A DNA stretch of 64,000 nt from Flavobacteriales bacterium (GCA_019694805.1 JAIBBG010000001.1:248001-312000), one strand, 5' to 3'; shown: positions 8,321 through 17,642, numbered from the stretch's first letter. Program-made: numbers and translations. The notes: a model not told the origin generated them from the letters alone.

Positions 8321-9661
8321 ATGGAAACCAAGGTCATGCAAAAAATCACGAATTTTTCCAAAAGCGACGAATACAGAAATACCATTCATGATCTCATACC
8401 CGGTGGAGCACACACCTATTCTAAAGGTGATGATCAATTTCCGCTTTTGTCACCAGCAGCCATTACACATGGTAAAGGAAGTCATGTATGGGATGTTGAT
8501 GGCAATGAATATATAGAATGTCTGAGTGGATTGGCATCCATTAGTCTTGGACATGCCTATGAACCGGTCATTGACCGGGTAGCTGCGGAATTAAAAAAAG
8601 GAAACAACTTCAGTCGACCATCTATCATCGAAAAAGAAATTGCGGAACGTTTTCTTGCAAATGTTGGCGTACACGATATGATCAAATTTGCGAAAAACGG
8701 ATCTGTTGTCACGACGGCTGCCGTAAAACTCGCCAGAGCATATACCGGTAGAAAACTCGTTGCGAGACCGGCTGAACATCCCTTTTATTCTTATGACGAT
8801 TGGTTTATCGGCAGCACAGATGTAAAAAGTGGAATTCCGAATGATATCAGCAACCTCACAGTAACCTACAAAGCAGATGATCTTGAATCACTTCGTCAGT
8901 TATTCGATCAATATCCCGACCAGATTGCATGTGTCATCTCTGAGCCTGAGAAATTCAATGTGCTTCCAGAAAACTACCTGAAAGATGCCATAGACCTTGC
9001 TCACAAGAATGGTGCATTGTGGATCATGGACGAGATGATCACGGGTTACAAAACTGCATTTCCAGGATCATACGCGAAATACCAAGTAGTACCGGATATG
9101 ATCACCTGGGGCAAAGGAATAGCCAATGGTTTTTCATTCTGCTGTATGACTGGCAAAAAGGAAGTGATGGAGTTAGGCGGCATACGCAAAGCCGGTCATG
9201 AAAAGCTATTTCTTGTGAGCACTACCCACGGTGGCGAAACTTGCAGCATCGCAGCAGCACTGGCCACCATGGATGTATTCGAACAAAACGATGTGATTGG
9301 TTACAACCAAACACTTGGTCAGAAATTTATCGATGGCTCAAAAGATGTGATTGCGTCGAATGGGTTATCACATTCCATCAAAAACATGCAATTCAATTGG
9401 CATGCATCGCTTGGATATTTTGATCAGGAAGGAAACAATTCATTTGGCCTCCGAACACTATTCCATCAAGAATTGATTGCGAGAGGAGTATTGTTTCAAG
9501 GAATATTCTGTCCGCACTATTCCCATACCGAGGAAGACGTGCAACACATTTTAGACGCGATGAATGACTCCTGTGCAGTTTATAAAAAAGGCTTGGAAGA
9601 AGGCTATGACAAGTATCTGGTAGGAGAGCCGATTAAACCGGTATTTAGAAAATACATCTGA
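8321..9661 (+). CDS. Class III PLP aminotransferase (glutamate-1-semialdehyde mutase-like)
   Basis: The protein has 446 residues from the ATG at 8321. The start VIPGGAHTYSKGDDQFP-like region (IPGGAHTYSKG) and HVWDVDGNEYIE are characteristic of the GSA aminotransferase branch. WIMDEMITGY supplies the PLP-pyridine Asp, and K265 in TWGKGIANG is the expected Schiff-base lysine. The gene lies among glycan genes rather than heme genes, and its active-site surroundings (KNGSVVTTAAVKLARAYTG) match sugar-pathway relatives that transaminate keto-sugars or related precursors. It probably makes an amino sugar for the polysaccharide. A true hemL role is unlikely from context but not excluded. Confidence 0.88.
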   Translation: METKVMQKITNFSKSDEYRNTIHDLIPGGAHTYSKGDDQFPLLSPAAITHGKGSHVWDVDGNEYIECLSGLASISLGHAYEPVIDRVAAELKKGNNFSRPSIIEKEIAERFLANVGVHDMIKFAKNGSVVTTAAVKLARAYTGRKLVARPAEHPFYSYDDWFIGSTDVKSGIPNDISNLTVTYKADDLESLRQLFDQYPDQIACVISEPEKFNVLPENYLKDAIDLAHKNGALWIMDEMITGYKTAFPGSYAKYQVVPDMITWGKGIANGFSFCCMTGKKEVMELGGIRKAGHEKLFLVSTTHGGETCSIAAALATMDVFEQNDVIGYNQTLGQKFIDGSKDVIASNGLSHSIKNMQFNWHASLGYFDQEGNNSFGLRTLFHQELIARGVLFQGIFCPHYSHTEEDVQHILDAMNDSCAVYKKGLEEGYDKYLVGEPIKPVFRKYI

Positions 9662-9666
9662 TCCAT

Positions 9667-10746
9667 TTGATAAAAATCACAGAACCAGCGTCTGTTGTAC
9701 TGAATGCAGTTCGTTTCATCTGCAGCCAGGGCGTTCTCGCGGGTCATCTTGTTGTTTTCTTCGGATTGTCATGTCCGTATCTCGTCAATATGGCAAGCTA
9801 TTGTGTGCTCATGTTTTTTGTTCTTTCCGGATTTTTGATTTCACATAGTCTGCACCAAAAGAAGAAAAACAATCCTGATTACAAATTCAGTGACTACTTT
9901 TTGGATAGATTCTTTCGCATCTTCCCACCATATATCGCAGCATTGGTTTTTGTCTTTGCGATTGATCTTATTGGATTCAGTTTTACCGGTCAATATTTTT
10001 CATGGACGATATATATCGGAAATTTCTTCATCAACAGTTTGCAATTGCAGGAATTTCCGCTGGCAACATGGCTGAACGAAAAATACATGATTGAGTTTTT
10101 TCGCTTTCATTATTTCGGCACTGATTTACCGTTATGGACCATTGCGATTGAATGGTGGTTGTACATGTTTTACGGCTTCCTGATTTTTTTCTTTTTCACC
10201 CATGAAAAAATAAAATTGATGAGGGTGCCTGTACTGATGATGCTCGCCATTACACCCGTCTATTACATATTGGTGAGTGCAAGAATGGAAAAAGGACTAA
10301 CACTCTATTGGTTCTTAGGCGTACTGCTCACAGCAGGCGGTACGATGCTCTATTTAAATCATCGTCTCATTTTCTACTTTTCACTTCTACTCATACTCAT
10401 TGGGATTTTTGGTTTTCAATCATTGGGCCCTCAAGTATCCATCCTGATTTTTATATTGGGTTTATTTCTCTTATTGCAGTCAACACAAAACCAACCGATC
10501 AAAATTTCTGTAGGGCTTCAAAAACTTACGGAATATGCAGCAGGTTATTCTTATTCACTCTACCTGATACACTACTCGATTGTTTATTTCGTCACCACTG
10601 TTTTTAATTTTGAAAAAGACCTGAATCATTTCATCATGATTTATGTCGCGATTAATATTGTTGCGTACATCTTTGCCGAAATTTTTGAGAAAAAATCGAA
10701 ATCCTGGAAATTGAAATATGAGAACTACCGATCCCGAACAAATTGA
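9667..10746 (+). CDS. Membrane-bound acyltransferase family 3 (OafA-like)
   Basis: The protein has about 359 residues and about ten hydrophobic segments. The N-terminal helix contains the family histidine (H27 in GVLAGHLVVF), followed by FFVLSGFLISHSL and then YFLDRFFRIFPPY, the RxxR-like basic motif after the second helix. Such enzymes transfer acyl (often acetyl) groups across the inner membrane onto polysaccharide or O-antigen. No ATG precedes the conserved region; TTG at 9667, five bases after the aminotransferase stop, is the best start. The 3' end overlaps the SDR gene by 29 bp. Confidence 0.85.
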   Translation: MIKITEPASVVLNAVRFICSQGVLAGHLVVFFGLSCPYLVNMASYCVLMFFVLSGFLISHSLHQKKKNNPDYKFSDYFLDRFFRIFPPYIAALVFVFAIDLIGFSFTGQYFSWTIYIGNFFINSLQLQEFPLATWLNEKYMIEFFRFHYFGTDLPLWTIAIEWWLYMFYGFLIFFFFTHEKIKLMRVPVLMMLAITPVYYILVSARMEKGLTLYWFLGVLLTAGGTMLYLNHRLIFYFSLLLILIGIFGFQSLGPQVSILIFILGLFLLLQSTQNQPIKISVGLQKLTEYAAGYSYSLYLIHYSIVYFVTTVFNFEKDLNHFIMIYVAINIVAYIFAEIFEKKSKSWKLKYENYRSRTN

Positions 10747-11533
10747 CTTCAGAAAAAAATTCGAGCTTCACGATAAAGTCATTGTGATAAGTGGCGCATG
10801 TGGACTCATTGGCAGAGCATTTTGTGAAGCTGCTGCTCAATTTGGTGCTCATATTGTATGTGCAGACATTCCGCAAGCTGATCCGGAAAAATTTGCACAA
10901 CACCTGAGCGAAAGACATGGCAGAAAGATGCTAGGTTATCCGCTCAATGTTGCAGTAAAAAACGAAGTGATTGCTCTAAAAGATCGTGTGCTTGAAGAAT
11001 TTGGCAGAATTGACGGTCTGGTATGCGGGCATCAGAATAAATCACATCTCAAATTCGAACCATTTGAAAGTGTGAGTGAAGACAATTGGGACACTGTCGT
11101 GGAAATCAATCTTCGTGGTACCTTTTTGCTTTGTCAAGTGATTGGTTGTTATATGGCAGAGCAAGGCAAGGGAAGCGTCATCAACATTCCAAGTACATAT
11201 AGTGTAGTGGCCCCTAATCAGAATCTATACACCGGGACATCGCTTGGTTGTCCTGCTGCTTACAGTGCAAGTAAAGGCGGTATTGATGCCTTGTCGCGAT
11301 ATCTGGCGAGTTATTGGGCCTCCAGAAATGTTCGTGTTAATATGATTACCCCACATGGCGTTTGGAACAATCATGAAAAACAATTCGAAGAAAATTTCGC
11401 AAGATTTTCACCAATGCAACGCCTGAGCTATAATCATGAAGTAGCGCCTGCTCTTGTGTATTTGTTGAGTGATGCAAGCAGTTATGTCACCGGCGACAAC
11501 ATGTTGGTTGAGGGTGGCTGGACTGTTTGGTGA
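10718..11533 (+). CDS. Short-chain dehydrogenase/reductase
   Basis: This 271-residue Rossmann-fold enzyme has the cofactor loop VISGACGLIGRAF (TGxxxGxG variant, about 24-35) and an acidic residue after beta-2 (CADI) that suggests NAD preference. The catalytic Tyr and Lys are Y182 and K186 in YSASKGG. The C-terminus VTGDNMLVEGGWT is typical of classical SDRs. It is the last gene of the operon, overlapping the acyltransferase by 29 bp, and lies convergent to the next gene with an 11-bp gap. It probably oxidises or reduces a sugar or sugar-nucleotide intermediate for the same glycan; PtmA-like enzymes of legionaminate loci are one possible parallel, which I cannot verify. Confidence 0.88.
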   Translation: MRTTDPEQIDFRKKFELHDKVIVISGACGLIGRAFCEAAAQFGAHIVCADIPQADPEKFAQHLSERHGRKMLGYPLNVAVKNEVIALKDRVLEEFGRIDGLVCGHQNKSHLKFEPFESVSEDNWDTVVEINLRGTFLLCQVIGCYMAEQGKGSVINIPSTYSVVAPNQNLYTGTSLGCPAAYSASKGGIDALSRYLASYWASRNVRVNMITPHGVWNNHEKQFEENFARFSPMQRLSYNHEVAPALVYLLSDASSYVTGDNMLVEGGWTVW

Positions 11534-11544
11534 GATTTCTTTTG

Positions 11545-13671
11545 CTACTTTTCTACCAGAACAATCACATATCCGGTGTAATCGTAAGCTTTTCCTTTAC
11601 CATCTTTCACGGTTAGATAGTAGGTATATGCTCCCTCCTGCACTACTTCGCCGTTCATCTTACCATCCCATGGCATGTTGATGTCATTGGATTGATAAAT
11701 GACATCTCCCCATCGGCTGTAAATGATGATTTGGTATTCTGAGAAATCAGCGAAGCTTATGACAGGTTTGAAAGTATTGTTGTATCCATGAACAATGAAC
11801 GCGTTCGGAATCCAGATAACGGGCTTCTGTGTGATGATCACTGTATTGCTGAATGAAGAATTCTGTCCATAAGGCCCATTGGATTCGATGGCTTCTATGT
11901 AGTATTGAAATTTTCCATCGGTGAAAAGTTGTGTGGAAACATCATCATCATAGAAAAAACCTGCACCTGGATAGATTTCAGCGATGACCTCATCAGTACC
12001 GAAATCTCCGATGATCCTATGAATTAAATATTTTTCCGCTCCGTTATCCCAATCACCATAATTGGTCCAGACCAAGGTATTGACCAATCGTTGCTCGTTG
12101 GCCAATCCGTTCAGGAGAATGGTCTTGCCCATATTGGTGGTATCGATGACATCACCGCAATAATTCGACGTGATGATCCTGTAAGTATAACTGAACGCAT
12201 CAGTAGCTCTTTGCGAGTCCGGAATGGTCAGTGAACCGGTTCCATCGGTTGACATTACAATCACTTCATCCCAAACCAATGTGATTGGATTGAACCTTTC
12301 GAGTTTTACTTCATAGGTGTTTACAGATGGTTCAACCAACAAGGTAACCAAGGTGGAATCTTGGGAAATCACAGAAGCACTCCCTAAATAAATATATCCA
12401 GGAGATACCGGATATGGGGTAAGTACCCTCGTATAGTTGGAAGTGGCTTGATAACCTGTGAGCGATCCTACAGCGACGATATAGAAGCAGTGGTAAACGT
12501 TGAAATCAGTGATGGCGTAGGAATAATTCGTAACGTTTCCTTCAACCGTATCAATAGGAGTAAATGCCAGATCAGCATAAGGCGTAGCCATATCAGGTGC
12601 AATGGCGTGGTAGATGATGTACTCATCCACTCCATCTCCCCAACCCTCATAAGCTTCCCAAAGAAAATTCACATTCGGATTACAAACTGTATATCCAATA
12701 TTTGGAACGTATACAGAAGAATGACAAGGAGGCAATGCGCTTGTATTCGGGCTTGGAGGAACACCATGATAACAACCGTCAAATGCCGCAATGGTATAAC
12801 TCACTTGTCCGGTTGAAACAGCCGAACCGCTCAGTAAATCAGTAAACGTAGTTGTGTTGATGCCCCAAATGGTATCGACGATCAGGGTATTGCCGTTGAC
12901 ACATTTGTAGATGATGTATGCTTCAGTATCTGGAGAAGAACTGGGCTCCCAAGAAATGACGGCACGGTTCAATTGGTGATCAATGGATATATCTGTGATG
13001 GTAGGAATAACCGGAGGGGCATAATTTTCGAAATAATCACCATCGATGTTGCTGGTAAAAACGCATCCACCAGGCATGGTCAATCGAATCATAAAATTCA
13101 TATTGTCACCACAGACATCCACGATTTCGTAATTGCTTCCTGTAACTCCATAGGGCATACTCTGAACCATGTTCCAGGTACCCATTGGATATTCTCTCCA
13201 GACTTCATACATCAAACCATCCGGCACAGGATATGAAGGAAGGAAAGGCGAGTTCCAATCCAGGATCGCAAAACCAGTGGGAGAAGGTGTGGCTGTTAGC
13301 CAAATGGTAGAAAGTGTGTCGGAAGAAATCGATTGATACACGTTCGTTCCATCAGTTGAGATGGTCTGAACGTAGTAGTAAATATTATCTGTAAGCGTTG
13401 CAGAAGTGGTGTGGACATGAGAGAACACATTCAGTGAGGTTTCAGTATCCGCGAGGAAATAACCTGCAGCTTGATTCACGGAAGTGTAGATCTGATATTC
13501 AGTGAACACACCAGTCGGGTCAGATGCCGGATTCCAACCCATGGTCACATCACCTGTATTATCCACCTGAAGACAATTCAGTACTGGAGGATCGAGCGTT
13601 TGCGCTCGAAGTCCAATTCCCTGAAGCAGGATTATCAGGCAGAGTAAACCGTATTTTTTCAGCTTTTCCAA
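11545..13671 (-). CDS. T9SS surface protein with gliding-motility-type C-terminal domain
   Basis: The protein has about 708 residues. No ATG is available; TTG at 13671 gives a good signal peptide (LKKYGLLCLIILLQGIGLRA). The alternative TTG at 13689 overlaps the predicted -10 element and is less likely. The body is a string of fibronectin type III-like beta-sandwiches (repeated WNPASDPTG, WEPSSSPDTEAY, WEAYEGWGDGVDEY and WTNYGDWDNGAEKY). The last 90 or so residues are the gliding-motility-associated (CHU_C, type B) T9SS domain: IPNAFIVHGYNNTFKP, IYSRWGDVIYQS, WDGKMNGE, GAYTYYLTVKD. It should be secreted through T9SS to the surface; its ligand is unknown. Confidence 0.9.
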   Translation of the reverse strand: MEKLKKYGLLCLIILLQGIGLRAQTLDPPVLNCLQVDNTGDVTMGWNPASDPTGVFTEYQIYTSVNQAAGYFLADTETSLNVFSHVHTTSATLTDNIYYYVQTISTDGTNVYQSISSDTLSTIWLTATPSPTGFAILDWNSPFLPSYPVPDGLMYEVWREYPMGTWNMVQSMPYGVTGSNYEIVDVCGDNMNFMIRLTMPGGCVFTSNIDGDYFENYAPPVIPTITDISIDHQLNRAVISWEPSSSPDTEAYIIYKCVNGNTLIVDTIWGINTTTFTDLLSGSAVSTGQVSYTIAAFDGCYHGVPPSPNTSALPPCHSSVYVPNIGYTVCNPNVNFLWEAYEGWGDGVDEYIIYHAIAPDMATPYADLAFTPIDTVEGNVTNYSYAITDFNVYHCFYIVAVGSLTGYQATSNYTRVLTPYPVSPGYIYLGSASVISQDSTLVTLLVEPSVNTYEVKLERFNPITLVWDEVIVMSTDGTGSLTIPDSQRATDAFSYTYRIITSNYCGDVIDTTNMGKTILLNGLANEQRLVNTLVWTNYGDWDNGAEKYLIHRIIGDFGTDEVIAEIYPGAGFFYDDDVSTQLFTDGKFQYYIEAIESNGPYGQNSSFSNTVIITQKPVIWIPNAFIVHGYNNTFKPVISFADFSEYQIIIYSRWGDVIYQSNDINMPWDGKMNGEVVQEGAYTYYLTVKDGKGKAYDYTGYVIVLVEK

Positions 13672-13686
13672 GTGTAAAGAGGGCGG

Positions 13687-13694
13687 CAAAAATA
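13687..13694 (-). promoter_or_regulatory. -10 element of the gliding-motility-type gene
   Basis: On the minus strand this reads TATTTTTG followed by CCGCCC, an exact TAnnTTTG match. It overlaps the upstream candidate TTG codon, which argues for the start at 13671. Confidence 0.5.
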
Positions 13695-13796
13695 GTCAGC
13701 CTGTGGCTAACGACATTTCCGACACCATATTACACGCACAACCAGACAGAATGGTTGCATCTTACATCGGCGTTTTAACCCGGCAATGTTACTTAT

Positions 13797-14753
13797 CTAA
13801 AAATCATCCAACCAGCGCGGAGCTTGGGAGACCACATTTTTGAACTCTTGCATCATGTTTTTGACGATATCGGCGGCTGGCAGAATATCGTTGAACATGG
13901 CAGATGCCTGACCAATTTCTAGTTCACCTTCGTTCAAATCACCTTCAAACATGCCCTTTTTGGCTCTGCCCCGACCAAGAAGTTCTTTCAATTCATCGAT
14001 TCCAGCGCCGCGCGTATAGGCCTCTTCCACTCTTTGGTAAAAGGCATTTTTGATCAGACGCACCGGAGTGATTTCTTTCAGTGTCAGTCGGGTGTCGCCT
14101 TCAGAGGTCTGAATCACAGAATTTTTAAAATTCTGGTGTGCAGAAGACTCCAGAGAAGCTACAAACCGAGAACCTACCTGAACAGCTTCGGCACCCAGAG
14201 CAAAAGCGGCTGCCATGGAACGTCCATGGTGAATACCACCAGCGGCGATGACAGGAATTTTCACAGCATCTACAACAGCTGGAATCAGGCAAAGAGTCGT
14301 AGTTTCTTCTCTTCCATTGTGCCCACCTGCCTCAAAACCCTCAGCAACAACGGCATCACAACCCGCTTCCTGAGCTTTGATAGCAAATTTTGAACTGGAC
14401 ACGACATGCACCACAGTTACACCATTTTCCTTAAAAAGTCCGGCATATGTTTTCGGATTTCCGGCTGATGTGAATACCACTTTGACACCTTCTTCCAATA
14501 TGATCGAAATATGGTCACTGATCTGTGGGTACAACAAGGGCAAATTCACTCCAAAAGGCTTGTTTGTAGCGGCTTTACACTTTCTGATGTGATCCCGAAG
14601 AATGTCGGGATACATAGATCCCGAGCCAATGAGACCCAGTCCTCCTGCGTTGCTTACGGCGCTGGCCAATTCCCAGCCAGAACACCAGATCATGCCTGCC
14701 TGAATGATCGGAAATTCAATTCCAAAAAGGCTTATAACTCGGTTGTTTTTCAT
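13797..14753 (-). CDS. Nitronate monooxygenase-like FMN protein (NPD family)
   Basis: The protein has 318 residues from the ATG at 14753; an in-frame ATG at 14795 would add 14 atypical residues and lies on the far side of a TAnnTTTG-like element. It is a TIM-barrel flavoprotein of the nitronate monooxygenase/2-nitropropane dioxygenase class. Motifs are FPIIQAGMIW at the N-terminus, NAGGLGLIGSG, VAEGFEAGGHNGRE (the catalytic-His region), PVIAAGGIHHGRSMAAAFALGAEAVQVGSRF (phosphate-binding loop). Members oxidise alkyl nitronates or, in FabK relatives, reduce enoyl-ACP; many have unknown substrates. It is probably monocistronic. The exact reaction is not decided by the sequence. Confidence 0.88.
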   Translation of the reverse strand: MKNNRVISLFGIEFPIIQAGMIWCSGWELASAVSNAGGLGLIGSGSMYPDILRDHIRKCKAATNKPFGVNLPLLYPQISDHISIILEEGVKVVFTSAGNPKTYAGLFKENGVTVVHVVSSSKFAIKAQEAGCDAVVAEGFEAGGHNGREETTTLCLIPAVVDAVKIPVIAAGGIHHGRSMAAAFALGAEAVQVGSRFVASLESSAHQNFKNSVIQTSEGDTRLTLKEITPVRLIKNAFYQRVEEAYTRGAGIDELKELLGRGRAKKGMFEGDLNEGELEIGQASAMFNDILPAADIVKNMMQEFKNVVSQAPRWLDDF

Positions 14754-14861
14754 GCTTGGCGGCAAAAATTGATGAAAATTTTCCTTTAGGGGCATTTTTT
14801 TTATGAAATACCGATAACCGTGGCGTCTGAACTACGTAGACACGGACTGATAAATAAATTA

Positions 14862-14891
14862 TTGGTCAGGACTGAATAATTTTTACATTAG
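14862..14891 (+). promoter_or_regulatory. Promoter of the PorG-like gene
   Basis: A TTG at 14862-14864 is separated by 19 bp from TACATTAG at 14884-14891, matching the Bacteroidota -33 TTG / -10 TAnnTTTG arrangement with one mismatch. It lies 33 bp upstream of the ATG at 14925. Confidence 0.5.
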
Positions 14892-14924
14892 CGGCTTGGT
14901 AGTGAAGCCCTAAAGCTAATCCAC

Positions 14925-16019
14925 ATGAGAAGACTAATATTCCTGTTGATCCTTTTCGTTTCTGTTTCTGCGGGTGCGCAGTATCAGATCGATTATGGAA
15001 TCAAGATTGGTGCAGCCAATTATCTCGGAGATATTGGAGGAAAGAATCTCCAGCGCCGTGATTATTTCTACGATATGCACATCAAACAGACGCGTTATGC
15101 TGTTGGTGCATATGGCCGATATAAGTTTTCAAAGCGATTAGCAGTCAGTGCGAATTTCGATCACCTCCTGATTCAGGATGCTGATATGTATACTACATAC
15201 ATTCCCAGAAGAACAAGAAATCTGAATTTCAGAAACCGAATGTTTGAATTCGGTGCGAGGGCTGAGTTCACACTTTGGTATGACAACGACGTAGGTAACC
15301 GTGGATTCTATAATCCTGATTACAAACTTTATGCTTTTGCTGGTGTTGCTGCTTACTACAGCAATCCTCAGGCACAATTGGTTTATGATCCAGACGATAC
15401 TTTATCTACTGGACAACACATCATCGTTGATAATCCCGGTGATCTCAAAGCAGGTGATCTGGTAGACAATACTTGGTACAATCTCAGAAAGTACAGAACT
15501 GAAGGTACAACATACAGCAATTTCGGATTTGCAATTCCTGTTGGTATTGGTATGTATTTTACATTCAATAAGGAATGGCGTGTGGGATGGGAAATCTCAT
15601 GGCGCAAAACATTCTCTGATTATTTGGATGATGTTTCAACCTATTACAACCAACCAGATCCAGCAAGTGATGACGATTATGCCATGGCTTTAGCCCTTCA
15701 ATCGCAGACCTATCAAGAATTGGTTGATGCACAAAACATCCTGTTGAAAGCTGAGGGAGATAATCCATTGTATGAAGGAATTGCGCCTTCGTTTACCATC
15801 AATGACTTCCGTTATCAGCCGGGACAACAAAACATTGATCAAGACAATCAATCACCACGCGGATTGCATGATCCAGCCAATCCGTTGATTAAAAAAGACA
15901 ACTACATCACAACTCAGATTACAGTAGGTAAAGTAATCAGAGGAAGAAGTAAATTCTACAAGAGCAAATACAGCTGGGTTAAAAACCGCAACGTGCGCAG
16001 ATCAAGAGCTAAGTTCTAA
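14925..16019 (+). CDS. PorG-like (DUF6089) outer-membrane beta-barrel protein
   Basis: The protein has 364 residues. A signal peptide (LIFLLILFVSVSAGA, cut near residue 18) is followed by DYGIKIGAANYLGDIGG, resembling the start of the DUF6089/PorG barrels of the type IX secretion system. Alternating aromatic strands follow (FEFGARAEFTLWYD, YKLYAFAGVAAYYS, IPVGIGMYFTFNKEWRVGWEISWRKTF). The C-terminal third has an Asp/Gln-rich stretch and a very basic end (KSKYSWVKNRNVRRSRAKF), not an aromatic terminal strand. It is longer than the usual PorG of about 230 residues, so it may be a paralogue rather than the T9SS component itself. A strong terminator follows. Confidence 0.65.
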   Translation: MRRLIFLLILFVSVSAGAQYQIDYGIKIGAANYLGDIGGKNLQRRDYFYDMHIKQTRYAVGAYGRYKFSKRLAVSANFDHLLIQDADMYTTYIPRRTRNLNFRNRMFEFGARAEFTLWYDNDVGNRGFYNPDYKLYAFAGVAAYYSNPQAQLVYDPDDTLSTGQHIIVDNPGDLKAGDLVDNTWYNLRKYRTEGTTYSNFGFAIPVGIGMYFTFNKEWRVGWEISWRKTFSDYLDDVSTYYNQPDPASDDDYAMALALQSQTYQELVDAQNILLKAEGDNPLYEGIAPSFTINDFRYQPGQQNIDQDNQSPRGLHDPANPLIKKDNYITTQITVGKVIRGRSKFYKSKYSWVKNRNVRRSRAKF

Positions 16020-16040
16020 TACTTAGTACCGTAAATATTC

Positions 16041-16076
16041 AAGAGGTCATTCCATGTGAATGACCTCTTTTTTTTT
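16041..16076 (+). terminator. Rho-independent terminator after the PorG-like gene
   Basis: A 12-bp perfect stem (AAGAGGTCATTC / GAATGACCTCTT) with a 5-nt loop is followed by a T run to 16076, 21 bp after the stop. Confidence 0.95.
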
Positions 16077-16165
16077 GCCTCTACCATTTCCACAGCGCAT
16101 GACAGATTCACCGATACGAACGATATCGGCGAGCGCAAAGAGATCAAACGTTTCTTTTTTTTTGA

Positions 16166-16393
16166 TTATGATTTTCTGACTTGAATGATATTCACGGGAC
16201 AGGCTTTGCGCGCTTGTTCATTGATCTCCCATTCGGAATCAGGCAGCGTGAGATTCCAAATACCTTTCTTCTCTTTCCCTCCCACCAATACAGCCTTTCC
16301 ATCCTGACGTGATAAACGCCAATAATCAGGTGCAATTTCAGCGCAGGCGTGACATCCGATGCAACGTTCTCTGTACTGTTGTATACTGATCAT
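16166..16393 (-). CDS. Small 4Fe-4S ferredoxin
   Basis: This 75-residue protein has one iron-sulfur motif: C11, C14 and C17 (CIGCHAC) and C65 followed by Pro (ACPVN), as in monocluster ferredoxins. The ATG overlaps the stop of the U32 gene by 4 bp, so the two are translationally coupled and probably act together. The ferredoxin is therefore the likely electron donor for the U32 iron-sulfur enzyme. That partnership is inferred from the overlap and from the general need of U32 RNA- and quinone-hydroxylating proteins for Fe-S chemistry. Confidence 0.9.
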   Translation of the reverse strand: MISIQQYRERCIGCHACAEIAPDYWRLSRQDGKAVLVGGKEKKGIWNLTLPDSEWEINEQARKACPVNIIQVRKS

Positions 16394-17637
16394 GCATTCA
16401 CAATTTTATACAGCTTGTCCGAGTGACGGATTTTCACTCCAACAGGAATTGAAACTGTTGTGCCACCCGAGGCCTTTTCGAGCGAATGGCCATCATCGCT
16501 TCGGATTTCTTCGGCAACAAATTCATGGTAACCGGTGGTGGGTCCGGTAATCATCAATCTATCACCTCTTCTGATCTCATGGTTTTCAATCAGAAATTCT
16601 CCAATACCGATTTTATCAAAATATTTTACGCCTTTACCGAGGTAAATCTTTTTTTCTGTTGCCGCTGAACCGTGATGATTGCTCCATTCACCCATGGTAC
16701 GTCCGAGATAATATCCATCCCAAAAGCCTCGGTTGTAAACTTTGGAAAGTCGCTCTTTCCAATCTGCAATTTTTTCTTCCGAATATGTACCATCAGCGAT
16801 GGCGTCTACAGCTTCACGATAGCACTTGGTGGTGTGATAAACGTATTCAGGAGCGCGACCTCGGCCTTCAATTTTGAGAACACCAACACCACTTGCAACA
16901 ACCTGATCCAAGAAATCTATTGTGCAGAGGTCTTTGGCCGACATGATGTATTCATTGTCTATTTCCAGTTCGTAACCTTCTTCTTTATCTGTAACGACAT
17001 ATGTCCTCCGGCAATTTTGTATGCATGCTCCACGATTGGCAGATGCATTGTGTGAATGCAAGCTGAGATAACACTTACCAGACACCGCCATACAAAGGGC
17101 GCCATGCGCAAATATTTCAACCCTGATCTGCTCACCGGAAGGCCCTGTAATTTCTCTTCTTTGAATTTCACGAACAATATCAGAGACTTGTTTCAATGTG
17201 AGTTCACGCGACATCACAACCACATCAGCGAATGCAGAATAAAACTCTACCGTCTCAATATTGGTAATGTTCGTTTGGGTTGAGATATGCAGAGGCATTC
17301 CCACTTTACGACAATAGTTCATCACCGCCTGATCTGAAGCAATCAAAGCCGTGATGCCCGCTGCTTTTGCCTGATCCACGATTCGTCGCATGAGCGTTAA
17401 ATCATGATCGTAGATAATGGTGTTTAGTGTGATATATGTTTTTACCTGATGATCATGACAAAGTCTGGCCACTTCATCGAGGTCAGAAACCAAAAAATTA
17501 TTGGTTTGACGAGCGCGCATATTCAATTGCTCTACCCCGAAGTAAACAGAGTTGGCACCGCCTTGAATGGCGGCCATCATAGCTTCTTTAGAACCAGCCG
17601 GAGACATGACTTCCGGTCTTTTTGCAACGTTGATCAT
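16390..17637 (-). CDS. U32 family protein (TrhP/YegQ-like)
   Basis: The protein has 415 residues from the ATG at 17637. The N-terminus EVMSPAGSKEAMMAAIQGGANSVYFG is the hallmark of U32 proteins. C182 and C189 (LCMAVSGKC), C205 (RGACIQNC) and C238 have the spacing of the four Fe-S ligands known in this family. The lineage that includes TrhP/YegQ makes 5-hydroxyuridine at tRNA position 34; others (UbiU/V, RlhA) hydroxylate quinone precursors or rRNA. Length and the C-terminal beta domain (RRGDRLMITGPTTGYH) fit TrhP best. Its 3' end overlaps a ferredoxin gene, suggesting a dedicated redox partner. The old name collagenase-like peptidase is not supported by any protease motif. Confidence 0.85.
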   Translation of the reverse strand: MINVAKRPEVMSPAGSKEAMMAAIQGGANSVYFGVEQLNMRARQTNNFLVSDLDEVARLCHDHQVKTYITLNTIIYDHDLTLMRRIVDQAKAAGITALIASDQAVMNYCRKVGMPLHISTQTNITNIETVEFYSAFADVVVMSRELTLKQVSDIVREIQRREITGPSGEQIRVEIFAHGALCMAVSGKCYLSLHSHNASANRGACIQNCRRTYVVTDKEEGYELEIDNEYIMSAKDLCTIDFLDQVVASGVGVLKIEGRGRAPEYVYHTTKCYREAVDAIADGTYSEEKIADWKERLSKVYNRGFWDGYYLGRTMGEWSNHHGSAATEKKIYLGKGVKYFDKIGIGEFLIENHEIRRGDRLMITGPTTGYHEFVAEEIRSDDGHSLEKASGGTTVSIPVGVKIRHSDKLYKIVNA

Positions 17638-17642
17638 TGTAG

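Noticed and set aside
8321..9661. hemL (glutamate-1-semialdehyde aminomutase) for tetrapyrrole synthesis
   Set aside because: The family fold is right but the gene is embedded in a glycan operon with a cytidylyltransferase and acyltransferase, so a sugar aminotransferase is more likely.
16390..17637. Collagenase-type protease function for the U32 protein
   Set aside because: The visible motifs are Fe-S cysteines and the U32 barrel; no protease active site can be seen and the ferredoxin partner favours hydroxylation chemistry.
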